From: Schoenoplectus triqueter
Taxonomy: Eukaryota; Streptophyta; Magnoliopsida; Poales; Cyperaceae
DNA length: 33,792 nt
Assembly (NCBI GenBank): GCA_964058805.1
Contig: CAXKVV010001370.1
Span: 1-33,792 of the forward strand
Direction of reading: 5' to 3'
Numbering within the stretch: the stretch's first letter is position 1; every line of letters starts with the position of its first letter. Made by a program: the position numbers and the translations under genes. The notes beneath the pieces were generated by a model. That model had not been told where the DNA came from. It did not search any database and was given only the letters and a program-made list of their open reading frames with translations. This document shows positions 10,151 through 21,099 of the stretch, piece after piece.

Positions 10151-11409
10151 CCTTACTTGACCGGAGGGTGCAAGAACTAACAACCATCTTGATTGTGGCC
10201 CTAGTCTTTTGCAATTTGTACACTTCTCTTCTTAGATTTGTGATCCACGATTTTGCTTGAATGGGGGTTCGTTACAACGAGGACCTGGGCTTCATGCGTT
10301 CTTTCATCTTTGGCTTGTGCACTGTAACGCTCTTGATATGGATTTCAAGTGTTAATGGATAATTCAATGAATTAAAGGGGAAAACTGGATAATGAAGATG
10401 ATAATGGCGATACAGTGAACTAACGAATGAGAAAGGAATTATTGAGTAATTTCATTAGCAAATTTCATAATCAACTTGTTCAATTACATAGCCTTTATTT
10501 AGGCTAAACATTATGAGAAGAAAAGAACCTAATTTCAGTCTAAATCCAGCAAAATCTAAGTTAAATCTTGGCGATGCACCATGTCAATTGTTTGATTTCA
10601 GCCGTTCGATCCTTATGAGTTCGGCAGAACTGTTAGGCTTGCCCATGGTCAGCTCATTTAAGTTGCGTGTCTCTTTGTCATTGATTCGCTTGTTAAATGA
10701 ATCCTGCCCGTCTTTAAGACCCAGCTGCCCCTCTTTGCTATTATCTCTTCTCCTTTGCTTATCATCTTCCTCGACTACTAGGCTCAGTACTTCGGTACGT
10801 GACATGCACCACCCATTGTAGCGATCTCTATGACTTTGAGAGATGTTCTCAGCTTTCTCCTCGCTTTTTATTTTGGACGATGAGGATAGGAGCTGAAGCG
10901 CTCTTGACCATCTCTATCTCTCTTTTTTGTTGTTTTTGTTATTTGTTTGATAGGAAGGCCCAAAGCCTACCATTTTTTCATTAAAATAAAAAAAAAGATA
11001 TTTACAAGAAAGGTGAAAAGTGCAGATAAAAGCAAATTTTAAAAATAAAAACAAAAAGAAATACAAGCATCGTTATCGTCATCAGTGAGGAGGCTGCTAC
11101 GACAGTCATTGTCGTTGAGGAGGCTGTCATGGCTGTTGTCGTCGCTGATCTTCGTGGTGGTGAAAGTCAGAGTCGTGATGGAAGAAGTCGAAGTTGTTGT
11201 CTAACTGCCTCTCAAAGTGCAATTCGCTTTCCTCAGATGTTGAGTTCACTGACTTGAGCATTTGTAACTCAACTTCTCCATCCAACTTCTTGTCCAGTCT
11301 GAAAGAATGAGAGAGGAAGAGGAGCAAGAACTAAGATATCAATTTCAACCATACACGCAGCAACTTGAACTCAAATATACAGTAGCTAACAAGCTTAGCA
11401 ATCAGTTCA
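10151..11409. other. Unassigned stretch with no supported gene
   Basis: Frames of 60-100 codons exist on both strands (for example 10513-10821 plus and 10805-10584 minus). They overlap each other, show no recognisable domain and lack splice or promoter context. AATTACATAGCCTTTATTTAGGC (about 10483) resembles sequence seen in plant retrotransposon LTRs, but no matching second LTR, primer site or polyprotein is present. Confidence 0.4.
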
Positions 11410-11474
11410 AGCTTGCTGCATGTGAAAAGCACGCTCGGAGATGAGCTAGTTAGTCCTTCACAGGCCAAGGCAGT

Positions 11475-11645
11475 GGTGGCCGGTGGAGGAGAGCTCCAGA
11501 TCCGGACTCGGTGGAGGAGAGGCACACCAGATCTGACCGGTGTAGAGAGGGCCAGATCTACTGTGGTGGTGGTGAAAGTCGGCGCCGGGGGGCACACCAG
11601 ATCCGGCCGGTGGAGGGTGCCATATCTGCGGTGGTCGTGGTTGTA
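11475..11645. repeat. GC-rich imperfect tandem repeat
   Basis: Segments built from CCAGATCYGRCCGGTG and GTGGTGGTGGT recur at roughly 60-70 bp spacing (about 11480, 11525 and 11597). The surrounding 11410-11790 is far richer in G and C than its neighbours and abuts the MULE left end. Long frames on both strands here are low-complexity and probably not genes. Confidence 0.5.
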
Positions 11646-11870
11646 GCCATTGTGTCCCTAAGGAGAAGGGAAGACGAGGTGGCCGTCGTGGTCGCTGGGG
11701 CAGGGGCTAGTGGGTAGAAGGTCACGGTGGGGAGGTAGAGGACATGCGAGATGCGGCGGTGATGTTGCTTGTACTTCAAGTGGGGAGAAGAGAGGGAATA
11801 AAATGAGGGAAAATGGTAAGAGGGAGGAGGTCACGCCCCTTTCAATCTTATTTTTTCTAGATTTTTTATT

Positions 11871-11998
11871 GTAAATAAAAGAAATAAATAAATAGAAATT
11901 AGTCTGTATAGTCTGGACCAAGCATTAAACTCGGTTCCGGAAGGTGGGATCAAGTTTGAAATTCGGTATTAGTTTTTTTTTATGTTTGTGTGTATTTG
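11871..11998. repeat. Left terminal inverted repeat of the MULE remnant
   Basis: GTAAATAAAAGAAATAAATAAA starting at 11871, the GGACCAAG...AAACTCGGT region, and the following AGTTTTTTTT...TTTGTGTGTATTT are found as a diverged reverse complement at about 20970-21091. The left arm holds an extra 35-40 bp in which the AAACTCGGT-type motif is repeated. Long terminal inverted repeats are typical of Mutator-like elements. The outer boundary and the 9-bp duplication could not be fixed. Confidence 0.6.
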
Positions 11999-12148
11999 AA
12001 ATGAAATATCAATAACTATGATGTTTACAATAAAAATGGACTTATCGAGATGGAAATATTCTATACTTATATCATTTTTTATTTAACTTTAAAATTTTAA
12101 GTAATAATTTATAATTTATATTTGAAATAATAGGGATAAAGGGGTGAG

Positions 12149-12343
12149 ATGAAATATGAGGTTGAATTAACGATGACGAGAATTAATAATTGTTGGTGTC
12201 AGAAATCGCAATTGATCGGCATTCCATGCGACTACTTGCTTGCTATTTGTTCATTCAGAAGACTGGATTACACTCTGTATGTTAGTCCATATTATACCAT
12301 CCAGTATTATATTAACACATGGTCTGATTATTAACGTAGTTAT
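12149..12343 (+). pseudogene. MULE transposase remnant, SWIM zinc-finger part (5' of the copia insertion)
   Basis: MULE transposases cut and move Mutator-type DNA transposons; the SWIM finger lies near their C-terminus. This piece has the SWIM pattern CWCQKSQLIGIPCDY (Cys15, Cys17, Cys27), but the usual His is Tyr29. SFRRLDYTLYVSPYY follows, as in plant MULE transposases. A TAA at 12332-12334 interrupts the frame. The catalytic DDE part is missing. Reading on in the same frame past the copia element, with one target duplication removed, gives a continuous C-terminal segment (20600-20770). An upstream in-frame stop at 12137-12139 shows the 5' part is already lost. Confidence 0.75.
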
Positions 12344-14085
12344 TGTTAGTGTTGTAGTGATCTAGTAGCCAATCATTGGATGATTGTATTTAGTTTCATG
12401 TAAAAGGATGATATATTTGATATTTCATTTGTTCCTTGAGTTTTCATTGTTTATATTTTGAGTTGGATTTCAAATGTGAAACATATATATATATATAAAG
12501 ATTATAATGAAAAACTCTAAAAGTCCCTAATCCGTTAATTATCTAGGAACAATAATTAACACAAATGGATTAGTATGTAAGTTAAGTGTTGATCGTGTTT
12601 CACAGATCACTCGATTAGGAGTTATCGGCTTAATTACACAAATAGCATGTTGGATATGTTATTGGACATGACCCATGTTGAAATACTATAAAGATTGTGT
12701 TTGATGTCATTAGTATTTCATTTGGATACTAATTCTTAGGTTGAGACAAATGATCTTCTTATACGTCTGATTTGCATTTGTGGATATCGTCTAACGTTGT
12801 CCGTAACTGGCAGCCATAAGGGCTTTATCTCGGTGTACGTCTTTCGTATGAAGGGGATGCATGAGTCAAGAAGACCGATGTCTCTCTCGTTTGTGGACGA
12901 GAGTGATGATATCCAACTAGGTGCACATAGTATACGAATGCATTGCAATGGATGACATGATCTTGCTTTGCAACATTCGGGATATCATAGGACATAGAAT
13001 AAGCATGAGACAATTGTCGTTGCCTAGGACCGGGATATAAGTACCGCACTCATATCTGAATTATTTAGGGGTTGTGATGTATATTGCTGGGTGCCGCTCA
13101 CAATCTATGAGATTAAGGGGTTTAATCTCATTGCTAAATAATTTAGGTCCCAAAGGGTCACACCGTGAAAGGATTGTGCCTCTATTCGTTCCTTGATCAT
13201 TTAATATGTTAGACATATTAAATTGAGTCTTAAACATGAGATATATATAGTCACAGAAAATGACTAATTAATTATATTTATCAAATGGTTTGATAAATAG
13301 GCTGAAATTATGAAAACGATGCAAAGACAGCCCGGTTCAGCCCCATTCGACTTTCATTCGGCCCAAATACCCATAGTGCAAGACACCTCACTATTCTGGA
13401 CACATGAAGCCCAACTAGGGCCCTTCTAATGGCTGCACATGGCCTAAAGTAGTGGGTGGTTATGCCAAAACGTGGGTAGAAGGCAAGGCTGAAGTTGGGA
13501 GCTGTTTTGCCACGTTTTCAACAGTTTTTCGGCAGTTTTTTTTGCTGTTTTGGGCTGTTCTCCACTCTAGAACGTGAGGAGACTACCTAGGGACATGGGA
13601 GAGGAGTCTCCTGCCTTGGGGCTCTATAAAAGGAGGCCTAGGCTGCCAAGAAACCCATCGATCTTTCACTTACGCGCGCGGAACCTCTGCTGAATTTCTG
13701 CCGCGTATCTCATGTGTTGAGACCCATCTTCCACCAGATTTTTCACATAGATTAAAGGAGTTTAATCACAGTGGTGTGGAGGAGATCAAGGAGAGTCTCC
13801 CTAGCATCCTAGCAAGTGCGAAGGAGATCGGATAGTGGGCTGCCTCGATGGATACCTTGGAGGGCGCCTACGCTTGGTGTCTTTACGGGTACCGGTGCAA
13901 ATCGAGCGAGAAGGAGACTACCCCGAGCCTCCCCGAAGACTCACGCATCAAAGGTACAATAGTTTAGTCTAGATCTATGGTTTGGTTCAGTTTTATCACA
14001 TGCAAGATCCTTGTTTGAATTGTGCACCGAAAAATTTAAAATTCCGCATGTTCGTGTACTTGCTTGTTCAAACTAAATTCCAACA
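12344..14085 (+). repeat. 5' LTR of the copia element (1742 bp)
   Basis: It runs from TGTTAG to CCAACA and is nearly identical to 18855-20594. It drives transcription of the element. A 70-codon minus-strand frame (12736-12948) recurs in the other LTR only because the LTRs are copies; it is not a gene. Confidence 0.95.
13625..13632 (+). promoter_or_regulatory. Probable TATA box of the 5' LTR
   Basis: TATAAAAG lies in a GC-richer context (GGGGCTC before, GAGGCC after) about 460 bp before the LTR end. The same octamer is at 20133-20140 in the 3' LTR. It is the best candidate for the U3 promoter. Confidence 0.7.
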
Positions 14086-14086
14086 G

Positions 14087-14098
14087 TGGTATCAGAGC
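14087..14098 (+). promoter_or_regulatory. Primer-binding site for initiator tRNA-Met
   Basis: TGGTATCAGAGC begins two bases after the 5' LTR. It is complementary to the 3' end of plant initiator methionine tRNA, the usual primer for minus-strand synthesis in copia elements. Confidence 0.93.
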
Positions 14099-14762
14099 AT
14101 TTGGTCGTTGTATGTGATAAATCATGGCCAAAAGACTAAACTAAATTGATTGATTTATTCATAAGTTGTATATCTAGATAGTTATGCATGAGTTTTTCAG
14201 ATTTTTACGAATTGGCATGCGTTCATGCGCATGGTATGTGTTAGATTTGTCAAGTTTGTAAAATTGTAGTAAAAACTGAAAGTTGGGGCTCAGTTTTAAG
14301 TCTATAAATGGGGTCTATTGCGGATTAGGAATTGACCAAAGGGGCTGTGATTAATTGAGTCTTCGTTTTGGCCCAAATCGTTAAAGATTGTTCTTTGGAG
14401 AACCAAAACTGAAAAACTGCAATTTCTGGACAGCAACTTAACCATCATTATTTTACTTAAGCGGGGTAACTCTGGGTTACATGCTGACGCTGGCCTAGTT
14501 TGTACCTCGGGGAGGAGTATTCGTCATGAGTACTGGGTACTCAAGACGGAACCAAGAGTCACATACGATTGTGATTAGCGAGGAGTATGCTTACCTAAAA
14601 TAGCTAAGTTCAAGTTTATGCTGACGCTGGTTTGAGCTTAGTAAAGATAGGGATCTTGGACTCACTACAAATTTTGGGACTTAATAATTGTAGTGGGAGT
14701 TTTATATTTATATAAAACATTACAATGCATGAACTAAATTCAAACCTTTTAAATTGTAGAAC

Positions 14763-17700
14763 ATGGCAAAAGAACCCTCTTTCTCTCTTCGATCTCTCCT
14801 AGACAAAGAAAAACTTAAAAGTGATGGAATGAATTTCATGGATTGGCATCGTAACCTCAGGATAGTCTTGAGGCATGAGAAAAAGGAACACATCTTAACT
14901 CAACCCGTTCCAAAGAAACCCCACGATAAAGCATCTCAGGCTGACAAGGACAAGTACACCAAGTTCGTGGATGACGAACTTGATGTCTCGTGCCTAATGA
15001 TGGCCACTATGAGTCCAGAGCTTCAAAAGAGGTTTGAAACTCATGGTACGTATGAGGTCATGGACACTCTCAAGAACATGTTTCAAGAGAAGGCCCAGAC
15101 CGAGATGTACAATGTCACCAAGTCGCTAATGAGATGCACAATGCGCGAGAACGAATCCGTTAGCGCTCATATGCTCAAGATGACTAGTTATATTGAGCAG
15201 CTTGAGAAGCTAGGTTGCAAGTGGGACGAGCAACTCATGCGGAACATTGTACTCGGCTCATTGTCATCACGCTTCTCTCAGTTCATTATGAACTATAACA
15301 TGATGGGACTGAAGGGAGGCCTGGATGAGTTATTGGGACTTCTTAAGACTGCCGAGGAGGACATGAACAAAATGTCTTGTAACGTCCTCGCGGTGAGTCA
15401 GAATGGGAAGAAAATTAAAAAGAGTTCTAAGCGCAAGAATGGCAAGGGCAAAGGCAAGGCTCAAGTGGTGATCTCGAGCAAGTCCAAGTCCAAGGATGTT
15501 TCCGAGGCCGAGTGCTTTTATTGCAAAGGCATATGGCATTGGAAACGTAGCTGCCCTAAATACCTGAAGGATAAGAAGAATGAGAATGTCCCTACTTCAT
15601 CAGGTATACTTGTTATTGAAATTAACCTTGCTACTTCTATTTCTGATTGGGTGTTGGACACTGGGTCATGTGCTCATATTTGTTCAAATATGCAGGCACT
15701 AAAGAATAAGAGGTTGCTAGGCAAGGGTGAGATGCTGCTCCGAGTCGGCAATGGAGCGAGTGTTGCTGCTATTGCTGTAGGAGATTTAGATTTGCATTTA
15801 CCCAGTGGACTTGTATTAGAACTTAGTAGTGTTTATTATGTTCCTTCTATTTCTAGAAATATTATCTCTGTCTCATGTATGGACAAGGATGGATTTGTTT
15901 TTTCTATTAAAGATCGTTGTTTGTCTTTTTATAGAGATGGCTTATTCTATGGTCATTCCCAGGTTGTGAATGACATATATGTTCTAGAAATGGATAATCA
16001 AGTCCTTAACATCAATAATAAGAGAATTAAGTCTTCTAATGAGGGTGAGACTCTCATATGGCATCATCGCCTAGGTCATATAAACGAGACGCGCATTAAG
16101 AAATTACAAGAGGTTGGACTTCTTGGTTGCTTTGACTTAGAGTCGTTAGCAACATGCGAGTCATGTTTATTAGGGAAAATGACTAAGACACCTTTTACCA
16201 AGCAAGGTGAGAGGGCAAATGACTTATTGGACCTAGTACACAGCGATGTATGCGGTCCTATGAGCATTGATGCTAGAGATGGATCGAGATACTTTATCAC
16301 GTTTACTGATGATTTCAGTAGATATGGCTATGTCTATTTGATGAGACATAAGTCTGAATCCTTTGACAAGTTCAAGGAGTTCAAGGCTGAAGTTGAGAAC
16401 CAACTCGGAAAGAAGATTAAAGTATTTAGAACAGATCGAGGTGGTGAATACTTGAGCGGTGACTTTAGGGAGTACCTAAAGGAACATGGGATAGTCCCAC
16501 AGCTCACTCCTCCTGGGACGCCGCAATGAAATGGTGTCTCTGAGAGGAGGAACAGAACCTTGTTGGAAATGGTTCGTTCTATGATGAGCAAAGCTGAGTT
16601 ACCACGCTTTTTCTGGGGATTTGCACTTGAAACTGCTGCATTCACATTGAATCGATTGCCATCAAAGTCCGTTGAAAAGACGCCATATCAGTTATGGTTT
16701 GGAAGAGTACCAAATATGTCTTTTCTTAAGATTTGGGGTTGTGAGGCTTATGTCAAATGACTGATGTCTGACAAGCTTAGCCCTAGATCTGATAAGTGCT
16801 TGTTCGTGGGATACCCTAAGGAAACAAAAGGGTACTACTTCTACTTCAAGTCTGAAAATAAGATAATTGTTGCTAGACATGCAGTATTCTTGGAGAAGGA
16901 GTTTCTCGCAAGAGGAAGTAGTGGGAGTAGTGTGCAACTTGAAGAAATTCAAGAAGCACATGAGAGTGTAGTCGGTGATGACTCCACAATCTCTCCTATG
17001 GATACTGAGCCTAGTGGGAGTGGGACTCAGGAATCGGGCTTAGAAAATATGGCTCAAGAGGCATCTGAGCCACAAGTACTTCGAAGGTCGAGTAGATCAA
17101 GTCACCCTCCTGAAAGATGGTTGGGGCTTCATCAAGGATCAACGGTGGAGACCGAAGATCCCATGACCTATACAGAAGCGATGGCACGACCCGACTCCGC
17201 TGAATGGCTTGGAGCTATGCAATATGAAATACAGTCTATGTACGACAACCAAGTTTGGAATTTGGTTGACCTCCCTGAGGGAGTGCGTCCTATTGAAAAC
17301 AAGTGGGTTTTCAAAAGAAAGTCGGACATGGATGGTAACTTGACTACTTATAAAGCACGACTAGTTGCGAAAGGTTACAAACAAATTCAAGGAATTGATT
17401 TTGATGAGACCTTCTCGCCTGTAGCCATGTTTAAGTCAATTCGGATATTGTTAGTCATTGCCGCATTTCATGATTATGAGATTTGGCAAATGGATGTCAA
17501 AACTGCCTTTCTAAATGGAGATTTAGAAGAGGATGTGTATATGACACAACCAATGGGTTTTGAGGATCCAAGGAATGCTAACAAGGTATATAAGCTTCGA
17601 AGAGCCATTTATGGTTTGAAGCAAGCATCAAGAAGTTGGTACAAACGCTTTGACAGTGAAATCAAAGCGCTTGGCTTTATCAAGTGTGATGAAGAGCCAT

Positions 17701-18737
17701 GTGTGTACAAACAATTCAGTGGGAGTAATATTGTGTTTCTCATATTATATGTGGATGACATATTGCTGATCGGAAATGATATTCCTACCTTGAAAGAAAT
17801 CAAGTCATCATTGAAGAAGATTTTCTCAATGAAAGACTTGGGCGAGGCTGCCTATATTTTAGGCATAAGGATCTATAGGGATAGATCAAGGAGACTTATT
17901 GGATTAAGTCAAGAATCATATTTGGACAAGGTGTTGAAGAGGTTCAACATGCAAGATTCTAAGAAAGGAAACTTGCCCATGTCCCATGACATTGATCTCA
18001 GCAAGAAGCAGTGTCCTAAGACAACAGCTGAGCTCGAGAGCATGAAGAAGATATCATATGCTTCTGCAATTGGATCTATCATGTATGCCATGATATGTAC
18101 TCGCCCAGACGTATCATATGCGTTAAGTGTGGCAAGTAGACATCAAGCAAATCCAGGGTTCGCACATTAGACTGCGGTAAAAACTATCCTGAAGTACTTA
18201 AAAAAGTCTAAAGATGTGTTTCTTGTCTATGGAGGAAAAACTGAGCTCGTTGTAAGGGGTTACACAGATGCTAGTTTCCAAACAGATCGTGATGATCTAA
18301 GATCGCAGTCAGGGTTTGTGTTCACCCTCAATGGTGGTGCTGTGAGTTGGAGGAGTTCCAAACAAGATACGACAGCAGACTCAACCTCAGAAGCTGAATA
18401 CATAGCCGCCTCGGAGGCAGCTAAAGAAGGTGTATGGATCAAGAAGTTCGTAGTTGAGCTTGGTATGGTCCCCAGTGCTTCCGGACCATTGGAGCTCTAT
18501 TGTGACAACAATGGAGCCATCGCACAAGCGAAGGAACCTCGATCACATCAGAAGTCAAAGCATGTTTTACGGAGATATCACCTAATTCACGAGATTGTCG
18601 AACGAGGTGATGTCAAGGTTTGTAATATAGATACGGAGGCGAACACAGCCGACCCACTGACTAAGCCCTTATCTCAGGCCAAACACACGATGCACACAGC
18701 TGGAATGGGCATCAAGTTTATGTGTGATTGGCATTGA
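14763..18737 (+). pseudogene. Copia gag-pol polyprotein with three in-frame stops
   Basis: One frame of 1325 codons carries all the replication functions. It runs in order: gag (residues about 20-205), a CCHC zinc knuckle (251-264; Cys251, Cys254, His259, Cys264), protease with DTG at 299-301, the pre-integrase HHCC region (His435, His439, Cys465, Cys468), integrase with Asp495, Asp558 and Glu594 (35 residues between the last two), reverse transcriptase with YVDD at 996-999, and RNase H with Asp about 1169 and Glu about 1210. The ATG follows a leader of about 660 bp. Stops are TGA 16527-16529 (codon 589), TGA 16758-16760 (codon 666) and TAG 18168-18170 (codon 1136). There is no frameshift. 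The neighbouring codons suggest the lost codons were CGA, CGA and TGG, meaning single C-to-T or G-to-A changes. The catalytic residues named remain intact. Confidence 0.93.
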
Positions 18738-18843
18738 GAGTTTTCATGAGTCATGTACATGGGGATGTACTTCGGGCTGCCCAAATTAGTTAGAGTTGTA
18801 TTCTTTTATGCATGGAGATTGTATATTAGATTGGCTCTAGCTC

Positions 18844-18854
18844 AAGTGGGAGAT
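18844..18854 (+). promoter_or_regulatory. Polypurine tract of the copia element
   Basis: AAGTGGGAGAT directly precedes the TGTTAG start of the 3' LTR, the position where plus-strand synthesis is primed. Its form matches that of other plant copia elements. Confidence 0.88.
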
Positions 18855-20594
18855 TGTTAGTGTTGTAGTGATCTAGTAGCCAATCATTGGATGATTGTAT
18901 TTAGTTTCATGTAAAAGGATGATATATTTGATATTTTATTTGTTCCTTGAGTATTCATTGTTTATATTTTGAGTTGGACTTCAAATGTGAAACATATATA
19001 TATATAAAGATTATAATGAAAAACTCTAAAAGTCCCTAATCCGTTAATTATCTAGGAATAATAATTAACACAAATGGATTAGTATGTAAGTTAAGTGTTG
19101 ATCGTGTTTCACAGATCACTCGATAAGGAGTTATCGACTTAATTACACAAATAGCATATTGGACATGTTATTGGACATGACCCATGTTGAAATACTATAA
19201 AGATTGTGTTTGATGTCATTAGTATTTTATTTGGATGCTAATTCTTAGGTTGAGACAAATGATCTTCTTATACGTCTGATTTGCATTTGTGGATATCGTC
19301 TAACGTTGTCCGTAACTGGCAGCCATAAGGGCTTTATCTCGGTGTACGTCTTTCGTATGAAGGGGATGCATGAGTCAAGAAGACCGATGTCTCTCTCGTT
19401 TATCGACGGGAGTGATGATATCCAACTAGGTGCACATAGTATACGAATGCATTGCAATGGATGACATGATCTTACCTTGCAACATTCGGGATATCATAGG
19501 ACATAGAATAAGCATGAGACAATTGTCGTTGCCTAGGACCGGGATATAAGTACCGCACTCATATCTGAATTATTTAGGGGTTGTGATGTATATTGCTGGG
19601 TGCCGCTCACAATCTATGAGATTAAGGGGTTTAATCTCATTGCTAAATAATTTAGGTCCCAAAGGGTCACACCGTGAAAGGATTGTGCCTCTATTCGTTC
19701 CTTGATCATTTAATATGTTGGACATATTAAATTGAGTCTTAAACATGAGATATATATAGTCACAGAAAATGACTAATTAATTATATTTATCAAATGGTTT
19801 GATAAATAGGCTGAAATTATGAAAACGATGCAAAGACAGCCCGGTTCAGCCCCATTCGACTTTCATTCGGCCCAAATACCCATAGTGCAAGACACCTCAC
19901 TATTCTGGACACATGAAGCCCAACTAGGGCCCTTCTAATGGCTGCACATGGCCTAAAGTAGTGGGTGGTTATGCCAAAACGTGGGTAGAAGGCAAGGCTG
20001 AAGTTGGGAGCTGTTTTGCCACGTTTTCAGCAGTTTTTCGGCAGTTTTTTTGCTGTTTTGGGCTGTTCTCCACTCTAGAACGTGAGGAGACTACCTAGGG
20101 ACATGGGAGAGGAGTCTCCTGCCTTGGGGCTCTATAAAAGGAGGCCTAGGCTGCCAAGAAACCCATCGATCTTTCACTTACGCGCGCGGAACCTCTGCTG
20201 AATTTCTGCCGCGTATCTCATGTGTTGAGACCCATCTTCCACCAGATTTTTCACATAGATTAAAGGAGTTTAATCACAGTGGTGTGGAGGAGATCAAGGA
20301 GAGTCTCCCTAGCATCCTAGCAAGTGCGAAGGAGATCGGATAGTGGGCTGCCTCGATGGATACCTTGGAGGGCGCCTACGCTTGGTGTCTTTACGGGTAC
20401 CGGTGCAAATCGAGCGAGAAGGAGACTACCCCGAGCCTCCCCGAAGACTCACGCATCAAAGGTACAATAGTTTAGTCTAGATCTATGATTTTGGTTCAGT
20501 TTTATCACATGCAAGATCCTTGTTTGAATTGTGCACCGAAAAATTTAAAATTCCCCATGTTCGGGTACTTGCTTGTTCAAACTAAATTCCAACA
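18855..20594 (+). repeat. 3' LTR of the copia element (1740 bp)
   Basis: It is a near-identical copy of the 5' LTR. Differences cluster in the first 650 bp (about 15 of 20 substitutions, including three close together near 19401-19408). The indels are a 2-bp change in a TA run and single bases near 20047 and 20488. Confidence 0.95.
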
Positions 20595-20599
20595 GTTAT

Positions 20600-20770
20600 G
20601 ACAATAGACAAGATTAACCAATTTATAATGGTTCGATCATTAGGTCAGATCCAGCAAAAATCAACAAAGGAAAGAGAAGTAAAATACGCATTCCAATGGT
20701 TATGGATGAAATTGAGAGTCATATCAACAAACTGTCAATTCGAGATCGAGTTCGTTCCAGCAGAGTATGA
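20600..20770 (+). pseudogene. MULE transposase remnant, C-terminal part (3' of the copia insertion)
   Basis: The frame continues directly from 12341-12343 if the copia element and one GTTAT are ignored. It ends at TGA 20768-20770. It contains PIYNGSIIRSDPAK and KIRIPMVMDEIESHI, resembling the basic segment and R-I-x-x-x-M-D-E motif of plant MULE transposase C-termini. A TAA at 20615-20617 interrupts it. This stop and the one at 12332 fall where I would expect Trp in relatives, which is my inference. Confidence 0.7.
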
Positions 20771-20969
20771 TTTAGATTATCAGTGTGTTTATATTTTTTA
20801 TTGTTATATTTACCAGAACAATTAAATTTTAATTGTTGTTGTAATATTTCAATTTGTTTGACATTATTTTAAAATAATATATTAATCGTGCTTATATTTG
20901 GTTTTATAAAACATTATTTTAATTATTGTTATAATATTTTAGATCAATCTACTAATTGTTGTACTTTAT

Positions 20970-21091
20970 TTTTGATATAATACACAAATGTTAAAAAAAA
21001 ACTAGGACCGAGTTTGAAACTCGGTCCAAGCTATACGAGCTAATTTTCGAACAAATTTTATCATTTTCATTTATTTATTTCTTTTATTTAC
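20970..21091. repeat. Right terminal inverted repeat of the MULE remnant, with a 23-bp palindrome
   Basis: This is the diverged reverse complement of 11871-11998, ending ATTTATTTCTTTTATTTAC. It contains a perfect palindrome at 21005-21027 (arms GGACCGAGTTT and AAACTCGGTCC around one G). The left arm carries a decayed version. Confidence 0.6.
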
Positions 21092-21099
21092 TAAAAAAA

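Larger units (their letters stand above)
12344..20594 (+). mobile_element. Ty1/copia LTR retrotransposon, structurally complete (8251 bp)
   Basis: The two LTRs (12344-14085 and 18855-20594) begin TGTTAG and end CCAACA, and are flanked by the perfect 5-bp duplication GTTAT (12339-12343 and 20595-20599). In between lie a primer-binding site, a leader of about 660 bp, one gag-pol frame and a polypurine tract. The integrase-before-reverse-transcriptase order marks it as copia. Long LTRs and the gag sequence suggest the Tork/TAR/Angela group, which I cannot settle by eye. By hand count the LTRs differ by about 20 substitutions and three small indels, about 1.15%. At the commonly used plant rate of 1.3e-8 per site per year this is roughly 0.4-0.5 million years. 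Three in-frame stops disable it. Confidence 0.95.

Noticed and set aside
10300..10520. Possible solo LTR around AATTACATAGCCTTTATTTAGGC
   Set aside because: No TG...CA boundaries with a target duplication, no second copy in the window, and no primer site or polypurine tract.
10513..10821. 102-codon plus-strand frame overlapping a 73-codon minus-strand frame
   Set aside because: Both strands are open over the same DNA, neither has a recognisable domain, and there are no splice or regulatory signals. Treated as chance.
11331..11921. Several Pro/Thr/Ser- or Gly/Arg/Val-rich frames on both strands
   Set aside because: They follow from the GC-rich tandem repeat and give low-complexity peptides in several frames at once.
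12736..19457. Matching 70-codon minus-strand frames at 12736-12948 and 19245-19457
   Set aside because: They are identical positions of the two LTRs, so their similarity reflects LTR duplication, not gene conservation.
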